Assembly (NCBI GenBank): GCA_017885365.1
Contig: JAFNGD010000181.1
Span: forward strand, 4,706 to 14,954
Source: Nitrospirota bacterium
GTDB taxonomy: Bacteria > Nitrospirota > UBA9217
Reading direction: 5' to 3'
Length of the DNA stretch: 10,249 nt
Made by a program: the position numbers and the translations under genes. This document shows, one piece after another, positions 1 to 9,811 of the stretch. Positions within the stretch are counted from its first letter, which is position 1. Each line of letters opens with the position of its first letter. The notes below the pieces were generated by a model. That model was not told the origin of the DNA. It did not search any database and saw nothing but the letters and a program-made list of their open reading frames with translations.

Positions 1-1197
1 GTAGGGTGCGGCAAGACCGTGGTGGCCCTCGTCGCGTCCCTGATGGCCGTGGAGAACAGCTACCAGGCGTGTCTCATGGCGCCGACGGAGATTCTCGCCG
101 AACAACACTGGCGAAACATCGTCGCGCTTGCCGGGCCCCTCGGCATCGCGGTCGTCCTGCTGACGGGAAGCATGAGGAAAAAAGCGAAAGAGGCGGCATT
201 GGCAGGCATCGCTTCAGGCGCCTCGCAGATCATGGTCGGCACCCACGCGCTGCTGGAACAGGACGTGCAATTCCACAAGCTCGGGCTGGCCATCATCGAC
301 GAGCAGCACCGTTTTGGCGTGATGCAGCGGTCCACGCTCAAGTCCAAGGGCTACGAACCCGATGTGCTGGTCATGACCGCTACGCCCATCCCGCGGACGC
401 TTGCGCTCACCGTCTACGGCGATCTCGATGTTTCGGTGATCGACGAGATGCCTCCTGGCAGGAGCCCCATCATCACCCGGCTTTATTTCGAGAACAAACG
501 GCGCGAGGCGTACCAGCTCCTGGAAGGCGAGCTCGTGAAAGGACGGCAGGTATACGTGGTCTATCCGCTGGTCGAGGAGACGGAGAAGAGCGACCTCAAG
601 GCAGCGACCGAGATGGCCGCTCATCTTCAGAAGGACATCTTCCCACGCTGGAAGGTCGGGCTGCTGCACGGCAGGATGAAAGGCGATGAAAAGGAAACGG
701 TCATGGCCGCCTTCAAGGCAGGCGATACCCATATCCTCGTTTCGACCACGGTCATCGAGGTGGGCGTGGACGTGCCGAACGCGTCGGTCATGGTCATCGA
801 GCATCCGGAGCGGTTCGGCCTGGCCCAGCTCCATCAGCTGCGCGGCAGGGTGGGCAGAGGCGTGCATCAGTCCTCTTGTATCCTCATGGGTCCGCGGATG
901 TTCGTCGAAGAGACCCGGGACCGGCTGAACGCATTTGTACGGACGAATGACGGCTTTGCGATCGCCGAAGAGGACCTGCGCCTCCGGGGGCCGGGAGAGT
1001 TCTTCGGCACCCGCCAGTCGGGATTGCCCGATCTCCGGGCAGCGAACATCCTCCGCGATGCTGATCTGCTGGAAAAGGCCCGGACCGAGGCCTTTGAACT
1101 TACGATGAGGGATCCGGAACTGGCTGCCTCGCCGGCGCTGCGGGAGGCTGTGCGGCGCAAGTGGGCGGGGAAACTCGGCTTGGTAACGGTAAGTTGA
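1..1197 (+). CDS. recG: ATP-dependent DNA helicase RecG, C-terminal part (5' end outside window)
   Basis: RecG remodels stalled replication forks and Holliday junctions as a monomeric dsDNA translocase. The frame is open from base 1 and 398 residues are visible; the family is usually near 700, so the N-terminal wedge domain and the first residues of the helicase core lie upstream. All superfamily-2 motifs are present in order: Walker A GCGKT at visible residues 2-6, APTEILAEQHW (motif Ia), DEQH at about 100-103 (Walker B), TATPIPRTLA (III), LLHGRMKGDEK (IV), STTVIEVGVDVPNA (V) and QLRGRVGRG at about 279-287 (VI). These are followed by the RLRGPGEFFGTRQSG segment typical of RecG. The Walker A loop has Cys where RecG usually has Ser, which is conservative. 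The first in-frame GTG at base 19 is inside the Walker A region and is not the true start. The gene ends with TGA 149 bp before the next gene. The identification is very secure; Mfd and PriA share the core but not the C-terminal signature. Confidence 0.97.
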   Translation, partial: VGCGKTVVALVASLMAVENSYQACLMAPTEILAEQHWRNIVALAGPLGIAVVLLTGSMRKKAKEAALAGIASGASQIMVGTHALLEQDVQFHKLGLAIIDEQHRFGVMQRSTLKSKGYEPDVLVMTATPIPRTLALTVYGDLDVSVIDEMPPGRSPIITRLYFENKRREAYQLLEGELVKGRQVYVVYPLVEETEKSDLKAATEMAAHLQKDIFPRWKVGLLHGRMKGDEKETVMAAFKAGDTHILVSTTVIEVGVDVPNASVMVIEHPERFGLAQLHQLRGRVGRGVHQSSCILMGPRMFVEETRDRLNAFVRTNDGFAIAEEDLRLRGPGEFFGTRQSGLPDLRAANILRDADLLEKARTEAFELTMRDPELAASPALREAVRRKWAGKLGLVTVS

Positions 1198-1234
1198 TAT
1201 TTGAAGGGTATTCTGATACAGTAAAATAAAATCA

Positions 1235-1327
1235 GGGTCATGGGTCAAGGGGCAGGGGTCATGGAAACCATGACCACGGTGCATGCTTGCTGCGCCTTGA
1301 CCCTGTACCCTTGCCACCTGCTGACCC
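1235..1327. repeat. Imperfect inverted repeat (GGGTCA/TGACCC fold-back)
   Basis: The left arm (1235-1264) and right arm (1295-1327) are imperfect reverse complements. Three six-base blocks pair exactly and in order: GGGTCA (1235-1240 with 1322-1327), CAAGGG (1247-1252 with 1308-1313) and GGGTCA (1256-1261 with 1298-1303). Short mismatched stretches separate them. GGGTCA also occurs a third time in the left arm at 1242-1247. The element fills most of the gap between recG and the coiled-coil gene and ends just before the ribosome binding site at 1333-1338. No T-run follows the right arm, so it is not a canonical intrinsic terminator. It could be a small repetitive extragenic element or a 5'-leader structure; the sequence alone does not decide. 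Confidence 0.6.
1257..1275. promoter_or_regulatory. Perfect 8-bp hairpin with 3-nt loop inside the fold-back
   Basis: GGTCATGG at 1257-1264 and CCATGACC at 1268-1275 are exact reverse complements around the loop AAA. The left half of this stem is also the inner end of the left arm of the larger fold-back, so the two pairings compete for the same bases. As RNA it could be a small stable hairpin in the leader of the downstream gene. As DNA it could equally be a palindromic protein-binding site. No function is shown. Confidence 0.45.
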
Positions 1328-1332
1328 ATTGT

Positions 1333-1338
1333 AAGGAG
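1333..1338 (+). promoter_or_regulatory. Ribosome binding site for the coiled-coil gene
   Basis: AAGGAG lies eight bases before the ATG at 1347. It is a near-complete Shine-Dalgarno sequence and fixes that start. It begins six bases after the right arm of the upstream inverted repeat, close enough for RNA folding to affect access. Confidence 0.75.
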
Positions 1339-1346
1339 TCCACATC

Positions 1347-1715
1347 ATGACCGTATGGGAAAAGACGCTGATCAATCTGCAGAAAGGCTATGCAAAGCTG
1401 GCGTCCTTTGCCGCGACGTTCTCGGACCGCGTGAAGGCAGAGATCACCATCGTACGGCTCAGAATGCAGATCGACGGCATCCAGGCCAAGGTGCGCGAGC
1501 AGCAGCAATTCATCGGCCAGAAGCTCCTCGAAATGAAGGAGAACGACACCCTCCCCCGGTCCTTCGACCTTCTGTTCAACAACGATGAGATCGCTTCAGC
1601 CCTGGAGAAGATCGAACGATATCAGAAGGACCGGGAAATTCTCCTGGATGACCTGCAGCGCGAGGCGGAGGTCCTGAAGCCTGCGCCCACGGGCCATGAC
1701 GAGAGGTCTGCATGA
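1347..1715 (+). CDS. Small coiled-coil protein of unknown function
   Basis: I do not recognise a named family for this 122-residue protein. It has no signal peptide, no membrane segment and no cysteine. Apart from a short central stretch around NDTLPRSFDLLFNNDE (about residues 66-81), it reads as long charged helices. One spans about residues 18-63 (rich in K/R, Q and E, with hydrophobic spacing suited to a coiled coil) and the other about 80-110 (EKIERYQKDREILLDDLQREAEVL). The start follows a strong AAGGAG site. Its last four bases overlap the prepilin peptidase start (ATGA, 1712-1715), so the two are probably co-translated. That placement suggests, but does not prove, a role with the pilus/secretion or signalling genes downstream. 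A general helical scaffold or adaptor protein is an equally fair description. It is real as a gene given the ribosome site, tight packing and downstream overlap. Confidence 0.8.
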   Translation: MTVWEKTLINLQKGYAKLASFAATFSDRVKAEITIVRLRMQIDGIQAKVREQQQFIGQKLLEMKENDTLPRSFDLLFNNDEIASALEKIERYQKDREILLDDLQREAEVLKPAPTGHDERSA

Positions 1716-2539
1716 TCTTCGTGGTAGTGTTCCTCTTCGGGCTCATCGTCGGAAGCTTTCTGAACGTCTGCATCGTACGGCTTCCCCGCGAACAGTCCAT
1801 CGTCAGTCCCCGTTCGCAATGCCCCCGCTGCAAGACGCTGATCCGCTGGTACGACAATATCCCGCTGATAAGTTTCTTTGCGCTCCGCGGTAAGTGCCGC
1901 TCCTGCGGCCTGCCCATTTCGTGGCGATACCCGCTCGTCGAGCTCCTGAATGGGCTGCTGTACCTGTGGGCGTATGCAGCATTCGAGCCTACCGGGGAGA
2001 CGGGGATGGTCATGGCGCTGTGCTCAGCCCTCATCGTCATCACCTTCATCGACCTTGACCACCAGATCATACCGGACGTCATCACGCTCCCCGGCATGGT
2101 CATCGGCCTGCTCGCGGCCCCGCTCTTCATGTCCGCACTCGAGCCGCCCATGGCCTTCGGGCTGGGAAGGCTCCTGCCCTCCGCGGGAACCTACCTTACC
2201 GGGTTCGTGAACTCCCTGGTCGGCCTCATAATGGGCGCTGCCCCGCTCTTTATCATTGGATGGCTTTGGGAGAAGCTCAGGAGGGTCGAGGCCATGGGCG
2301 GCGGTGACGTGAAGTTCATGGGCATGGTGGGCTGTTTCCTGGGTTGGAAAGGGGCGTTCCTGACCATCATGCTCGGCGCGCTGACGGGTTCCCTTGTGGG
2401 CGTGACGCTCATCGCCTTGAAGAAACACCAGGCGGACAAAGTGATCCCCTTCGGACCCTACCTTGCCTTTGGCACACTGCTCACCATATTCTACGGTGCT
2501 GATATCATCGACTGGTATTTCGGGTTCCTCCGACTATGA
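1712..2539 (+). CDS. pilD: Type IV prepilin peptidase / N-methyltransferase (PilD/GspO family)
   Basis: This inner-membrane aspartic protease cleaves the leader of type IV prepilins and type II secretion pseudopilins and N-methylates the new N-terminus. The protein has 275 residues, normal for the full-length two-domain form. The N-terminus carries the conserved GSFLNVCIVRLPR stretch (about 14-26). It is followed by two zinc-binding pairs, C37-x-x-C40 and C62-x-x-C65, that mark the methyltransferase domain, and then by PLVELLNG. The peptidase part holds FIDLDHQIIPD (Asp 114 and 116) and GGGDVKFM (Asp 199), the two catalytic aspartate sites. Several hydrophobic membrane segments run through the C-terminal two thirds. 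GAGAGG at 1701-1706 precedes the ATG. The gene overlaps both neighbours by four bases (ATGA), implying translational coupling. No pilin gene lies in the window, so pilus versus type II secretion use cannot be told apart. Confidence 0.95.
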   Translation: MIFVVVFLFGLIVGSFLNVCIVRLPREQSIVSPRSQCPRCKTLIRWYDNIPLISFFALRGKCRSCGLPISWRYPLVELLNGLLYLWAYAAFEPTGETGMVMALCSALIVITFIDLDHQIIPDVITLPGMVIGLLAAPLFMSALEPPMAFGLGRLLPSAGTYLTGFVNSLVGLIMGAAPLFIIGWLWEKLRRVEAMGGGDVKFMGMVGCFLGWKGAFLTIMLGALTGSLVGVTLIALKKHQADKVIPFGPYLAFGTLLTIFYGADIIDWYFGFLRL

Positions 2540-3795
2540 CCGTGTCCGTCCTTGCCATCGTGGTCCCGGGGGTGCTGGTGGTCGCGGTCGGAGCGCTCGT
2601 CATCTGGGGCATGACGCAGCGGTACCGGCGCGAACTGGGGCTGAAGCCGGAAAGGCAGGAAAAGACCCAGGACGTCAGCTTCATCATCAACGCCTTCCAG
2701 GATGTCACCCGCCAGCTCAAAGAAAAGGAGAAGGAGCTGGAACGGCTCCGTTCGCTCGCAGAACAGCGGGCGGAGAACGTCGAAAGCTATACGGAGAACA
2801 TCCTCCAGTGCGTTACCAGCGGCGTCATCGCCTTTGACGGGAACAGTCTCGCCGCTTCAATGAACCGCGCGGCCGAAGAGATCCTGGGGTTGGAGCGCGG
2901 CAGCGGCCTCGGCAGGAGCTGCGAGGAGATCTTCGGGAACGGGGCTACCTGCCGTCTGGTCCGGGAAACCCGGGAAAAGAACGTTCTCTCCCGGAGGATG
3001 GAAACCGAACTGATGAGAAAGGGCGAGCGGATATGGCTCGGATTCAACACCGCGCTCCTCAAGGACCGGCAGGGGAAGAGCCTGGGCGTCATCCTTTCCT
3101 TTTCCGATCTTACCGAAGTGAAGCGGCTCCAGGAGCAGATCGAGCTCAAGGAACGGCTGACGGCCCTCGGGGAGATGTCGGCGGGAATCGCCCACGAGCT
3201 CAGGAATCCCATGGCGGTGATCGCGGGTTACCTGAGCCTGCTCGCGAAGAAGCAGGACGACGCGGGCCATGCCGTCATCCGGGACATCCAGGCGGAGATC
3301 GTCGGGATGAACCGCATCATCAGCGATCTCCTGACCTTTGCACGGCCGACATTGCTGAACCGAAGCCCGCTCAATATGAAGAACCTCCTGGAGTCCTGCC
3401 TTGAGACCGTACTCCAGGCCCGGGTCGGCCAGGGCGACATCAAAATTTACCTGAAGCTCGATGACGTTCAGGCATCGGTCGACGAGGGGCTGATGCGCCA
3501 GGCCCTGCTCAATATCCTGCAGAACGCGCTGGAAGCAATGCCGGAAGGCGGCGCACTCACGGTCGGCTCCCACCAAGGCCGGGAGCTCATGATCACTATC
3601 CAGGACACCGGCGCGGGCATAACACCGGAGAACATCAAGAAGATCTTTCTGCCCTTCTTCACGACGAGGGAAAAGGGGGTGGGGATGGGTCTTGCCCTTT
3701 CGCACAAGGTCATTACGGCCCATGGCGGCAGGATCGACGTAGCGAGCCGAGAACGGGAAGGGACGCTGTTCACGATCACCCTGCCGAAGGACTGA
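2536..3795 (+). CDS. PAS-domain sensor histidine kinase, NtrB/PilS-like
   Basis: This membrane-anchored kinase autophosphorylates on His and passes phosphate to a response regulator, almost certainly the product of the next gene. The 419 residues contain one hydrophobic segment at about 3-25, a charged coiled-coil linker (about 40-85), a PAS domain (about 86-195, starting near ENILQCVTSGVIAFD) and a HisKA domain with phospho-acceptor His220 in GIAHELRNPMAVIAGYL. A HATPase_c domain follows with N-box Asn330 (LLNILQNALEAMP), D-box Asp357 (DTGAGI), F-box FLPFFTT and glycine-rich GVGMGLALSHKV. All catalytic residues are intact. With one membrane helix at the extreme N-terminus there is no room for a periplasmic sensor, so the signal is probably read by the PAS domain or at the membrane. 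The start overlaps the pilD stop (ATGA) without a clear Shine-Dalgarno. PilS proper has several membrane helices, so the PilS link is by gene context only. Confidence 0.93.
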   Translation: MTVSVLAIVVPGVLVVAVGALVIWGMTQRYRRELGLKPERQEKTQDVSFIINAFQDVTRQLKEKEKELERLRSLAEQRAENVESYTENILQCVTSGVIAFDGNSLAASMNRAAEEILGLERGSGLGRSCEEIFGNGATCRLVRETREKNVLSRRMETELMRKGERIWLGFNTALLKDRQGKSLGVILSFSDLTEVKRLQEQIELKERLTALGEMSAGIAHELRNPMAVIAGYLSLLAKKQDDAGHAVIRDIQAEIVGMNRIISDLLTFARPTLLNRSPLNMKNLLESCLETVLQARVGQGDIKIYLKLDDVQASVDEGLMRQALLNILQNALEAMPEGGALTVGSHQGRELMITIQDTGAGITPENIKKIFLPFFTTREKGVGMGLALSHKVITAHGGRIDVASREREGTLFTITLPKD

Positions 3796-3808
3796 GGACG
3801 CAATAACC

Positions 3809-7238
<3,430 letters not shown>

Positions 7239-7239
7239 C

Positions 7240-8079
7240 ATGCGCCTTGGCTTCCATGTGTCCATATCAGGCGGCTTTTCATTCGCGGTGCAGCGGGCCC
7301 ATGAACTGGGCTGCACGACCATGCAGATCTTCAGCCGCAATCCCCGCGGATGGACCGTCAAGCCGCTCGACTCAGACGATATCGCTGAATTCAAACGGCT
7401 GCGGGAAAAGTACGATATCGGGCCGGTATTCGTCCACACCAACTATCTCATTAATCTCGCGTCTACGAAACCTGATCTGTACAAGCGGTCCATCGAACAA
7501 TTCGTCATTGACCTCGAGCGGACCGAACATCTTGGTGCCGAATACCTCGTTACCCATCTCGGCTCTGCGAGCGGCCAGGAACCGGAATGGATGATCGACC
7601 GCGTCGGCGACGCGTTGAACATGTCGATGAAGCTCCATACGCCTCAGGCAATGATCCTGCTCGAGAATACGGCAGGAGAAAAAGGGGACGTAGGATACAC
7701 CTTCGAACAGGTGAACGAAGTGATCTCGCGATTGAGCAATACGAACAAGATCGGCATCTGCTATGACACCTGCCACGGATTCGCCGCCGGGTATGATGTC
7801 CGGACAAAGCAGGGCGTCGATGCTGTTGCGAAGACGATCGAAGAGACCGTCGGTCTGGAGAAGCTCAAAGGTATGCATCTGAACGACTGCCTCAGGGACT
7901 TCGATTCCCACGTGGACCGGCACTGGCACATCGGTGAAGGGAAGATCGGGGAAGAGGGATTCAAAGCGCTGCTGAACCACAAGGCATTCAGGGACATCCC
8001 GAAGATCATGGAGACACCAAAGGAAACAGAAGACGACGATCCCAGGAACATGAAGAGGGTTCGTTCTCTGGTAACATAA
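7240..8079 (+). CDS. nfo: Endonuclease IV (AP endonuclease, deoxyribonuclease IV)
   Basis: This zinc-dependent enzyme cuts 5' of abasic sites in base-excision repair and trims blocked 3' ends. The 279 residues match E. coli Nfo (285). All nine metal ligands are present at a constant offset of three from E. coli numbering: His66, His106 (THLGS), Glu142 (LLENTAG), Asp176 and His179 (CYDTCH), His213 (MHLNDC), Asp226 and His228 (DSHVDRHWHIGEG), and Glu258 (IMETP). This strongly supports an active trinuclear-zinc TIM barrel. The ATG is one base after the ligA stop, with GAGGG at 7228-7232 inside the ligA end as ribosome site, so translation is probably coupled. Together the two genes supply incision and sealing steps of one repair pathway. 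The protein starts MRLGFHVSISGG, the expected family N-terminus, so the start is secure. Confidence 0.97.
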   Translation: MRLGFHVSISGGFSFAVQRAHELGCTTMQIFSRNPRGWTVKPLDSDDIAEFKRLREKYDIGPVFVHTNYLINLASTKPDLYKRSIEQFVIDLERTEHLGAEYLVTHLGSASGQEPEWMIDRVGDALNMSMKLHTPQAMILLENTAGEKGDVGYTFEQVNEVISRLSNTNKIGICYDTCHGFAAGYDVRTKQGVDAVAKTIEETVGLEKLKGMHLNDCLRDFDSHVDRHWHIGEGKIGEEGFKALLNHKAFRDIPKIMETPKETEDDDPRNMKRVRSLVT

Positions 8080-8150
8080 TCCTGTTGTTTACCCCGTTGC
8101 TCGTAGTGGATTTATCCTTCCTGATGCAGTAATGTGACCACTCTTCATCT

Positions 8151-9467
8151 ATGCAAACCAGTATCAGAAGACAGATGTTCTCGCTCGCCATCCCCGTGGT
8201 GTTATCGAGCTTCCTGCAGCGGTCCGTGGGCCTTGTGGACATATTTCTCGTCGGCGGTCTCGGTGCGTCGGCCATTGCCGCCGTCGGGGTTGCCCAGATC
8301 ATGGTCTTTGTGGTCATGAGCGTGTCCTGGGGGATCAATGTCGGCGCGACGGTCCTGGTGTCCCAGCTTTGGGGAGCGGACCGGAAAGACGAGGCTGGGA
8401 CGGCCGCGTACCAGGCGTTGCTCGTCGCGCTCGTCGCGGCGGTGGTCATTATGGTCCTCGGCCATCTGTACGGCTGGAAAGTTGCCGGACTTCTCGGAGC
8501 GAACGTCGAGGTCCAGCAGATCCTGTACGACTATTCGAAGATCATTTTCACCTTCATCGTGTTCACCATTTTCCTCAATGTCCTCTCGGGCATCATGCAC
8601 GGCACAGGAGACACCCGGACGCCGCTCTACGCGACTTTGATCGTGAACATCCTGCATGTGGTCGTGGCCTATCCGCTCATCTACGGGAAATGGGGTCTCC
8701 CCGCTCTTGGCGTCAAGGGTGCGGCGATCGCCATTGCCGTCTCGGAATGTCTGGGAGTGGCGTTCCTCTTTACCCGCTCCCTGGAACGGCGTTACATTGT
8801 GCTGTCACGTAGCCTCGACATACGCTTGACGGCCATGACGATCAGGCTCGGCTGGCCGATCCTCGTCGACCGCTTTCTGCAGAACGCAGGCTCGATGGTG
8901 TTCGCCAAGGTCATCCTGCTTTACGGGACCACCGTTTATGCCGCCCATCAGGTGGGACTTGCCGTCGAGGCGATCTCGTTCATGCCGGGATACGGCATCG
9001 CCGTGGCTGCGGCGACGATGGTAGGACAGAACCTCGGCGCAGGAAGGCCGGATGAGGCGCGGATCTCCGCCTTTGAGGCCAACCGTCTCGCGGTCATTCT
9101 CATGGCGTCCATGGCGATGCTGTTCTTCTTTTTCCCCTACGTTCTGCTCAGGGTCTTTACGGCAGATCCGGAGGTGATCGGGTATGGTATACTGTACATG
9201 AAGATCGTGGCCTTCGCGCAGGTTCCGCTGGCGATCTCCATGGTCCTTTCCGGAACGCTCCGTGGCGCAGGGGACACGGGATTCATCATGTTCGCGACCA
9301 TCGCCGGGATGTGGCTCGTGCGGATCCCCATCACGGCAGTGCTCGCCACACTGTTCCACGCGCCGATCCGCGCTATCTGGTCGGTCATGATCGTGGACTG
9401 GCTGGTGAGGATGGGTCTGCTCCTGTGGAGATACCGGCAGCAGCGATGGGAACGATTGGAGCTGTAG
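8151..9467 (+). CDS. MATE-family multidrug/toxin efflux transporter
   Basis: This is an inner-membrane antiporter that expels cationic drugs or metabolites using a Na+ or H+ gradient; the substrate cannot be read from sequence. The 438 residues are mostly hydrophobic and consistent with the 12-helix MATE fold in two pseudo-symmetric halves. The halves show the paired family signature: MHGTGDTRTPL at about 149-159 and LRGAGDTGFIMF at about 370-381. The first helix has the usual LAIPVVLSSFLQRSVGLVDIFLVG pattern in two parts, with VDIFLVG ending near residue 36; VGQNLGAGRPDEA near residue 290 is also typical. An in-frame stop at 8130-8132 limits the start to ATG 8151 or ATG 8175. Neither has a strong Shine-Dalgarno (the latter has AGAAG four bases upstream). 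I chose 8151 because MATE proteins usually have a short hydrophilic N-terminus. It follows nfo by 71 bp and may be read-through or have its own promoter. Confidence 0.93.
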   Translation: MQTSIRRQMFSLAIPVVLSSFLQRSVGLVDIFLVGGLGASAIAAVGVAQIMVFVVMSVSWGINVGATVLVSQLWGADRKDEAGTAAYQALLVALVAAVVIMVLGHLYGWKVAGLLGANVEVQQILYDYSKIIFTFIVFTIFLNVLSGIMHGTGDTRTPLYATLIVNILHVVVAYPLIYGKWGLPALGVKGAAIAIAVSECLGVAFLFTRSLERRYIVLSRSLDIRLTAMTIRLGWPILVDRFLQNAGSMVFAKVILLYGTTVYAAHQVGLAVEAISFMPGYGIAVAAATMVGQNLGAGRPDEARISAFEANRLAVILMASMAMLFFFFPYVLLRVFTADPEVIGYGILYMKIVAFAQVPLAISMVLSGTLRGAGDTGFIMFATIAGMWLVRIPITAVLATLFHAPIRAIWSVMIVDWLVRMGLLLWRYRQQRWERLEL

Positions 9468-9504
9468 CGGTCATACTCGGAGATAATGGTCGGTCACGAA
9501 CGAC

Positions 9505-9510
9505 GGGAGG
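9505..9510 (+). promoter_or_regulatory. Ribosome binding site for the small Sm-like gene
   Basis: GGGAGG sits four bases before the ATG at 9515. It decides this start over the longer open frame that extends upstream into the transporter gene. The translated region before this ATG has no protein-like character and lies in the wrong frame of the MATE gene. Confidence 0.75.
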
Positions 9511-9514
9511 TCCT

Positions 9515-9784
9515 ATGCCAGATATTCAGGAAATGCTCGGCAAGGAGGTCGAGGTCATTGCGAACGGGCTGTCGTACCGGGGCATGCTGGTCGAGGTGTC
9601 CGATACCGAGGTACATATCAAGAGCCGGCTCCAGTACGTGTCGCTGCCGGCGTCGAGCGTAACCGAGGTGCGTCTGGTCGTAGGAAGCAGCCGACAATGG
9701 TCGGACACCTTCGAGGTGCCACAGGAGGAGAAGTCACAAACCTTCGAAGTGCCGAAGGAGGAGAAGAAGGACCTCATTCCCTGA
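9515..9784 (+). CDS. Small conserved-looking protein with predicted Sm-like beta-barrel and repeated acidic tail
   Basis: I do not know a named family for this 89-residue soluble protein. Residues 1-55 alternate short beta-strand-like stretches (KEVEVIANG, SYRGMLVEVSDTEVHI, YVSLPASSVTEVRLVV). The opening helix plus GKEVEV...G.L.EVSD...LP..SV.EV pattern resembles LSm/Hfq-type small barrels, but this is a pattern judgement and not a search result. The tail is charged and contains two adjacent 11-residue units, TFEVPQEEKSQ and TFEVPKEEKKD, encoded by a 33-bp tandem duplication. There is no signal peptide or membrane helix. The start is set by GGGAGG at 9505-9510. It lies 47 bp after the MATE gene on the same strand and ends 27 bp before a convergent gene. 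It may act in RNA or protein binding, but no function should be assigned. Confidence 0.8.
   Translation: MPDIQEMLGKEVEVIANGLSYRGMLVEVSDTEVHIKSRLQYVSLPASSVTEVRLVVGSSRQWSDTFEVPQEEKSQTFEVPKEEKKDLIP
9707..9772 (+). repeat. Two-copy 33-bp in-frame tandem repeat
   Basis: Bases 9707-9739 and 9740-9772 are adjacent diverged copies. They encode TFEVPQEEKSQ and TFEVPKEEKKD, with eight of eleven residues identical. The nucleotide copies differ mostly in the last third and at third codon positions, so the duplication is not brand new and the TFEVP-x-EEK peptide may be under selection. Confidence 0.75.
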
Positions 9785-9811
9785 AGCCGATCAGCATGGC
9801 GTTCCCGCAGC

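Noticed and set aside
1276..1291. Possible sigma-54 promoter (GG at 1278-1279, TTGCT at 1287-1291)
   Set aside because: The GG-to-GC spacing is one base short of the required spacing and the -24 half lacks TGGCAC, so it should not work as a sigma-54 promoter.
214..1329. Long minus-strand open frame (371 codons) opposite recG
   Set aside because: It is a mirror of the high-GC recG coding strand, its product is rich in Arg/His/Pro/Gln without any motif, and recG is unambiguous.
8071..8093. Weak stem around the nfo stop (GGTAAC with GTTTACC)
   Set aside because: Five or six pairs with a bulge and a loop of more than ten bases, and no T-run; not a terminator.
8088..8116. Possible sigma-70 promoter before the MATE gene (TTTACC, 17 bp, TTTATC)
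   Set aside because: Only four of six -35 and three of six -10 bases match the consensus; that is expected by chance in such a gap.
9311..9514. In-frame upstream extension of the small Sm-like gene into the MATE gene
   Set aside because: The MATE frame is clearly the coding one there, and a strong GGGAGG site directly precedes the ATG at 9515.
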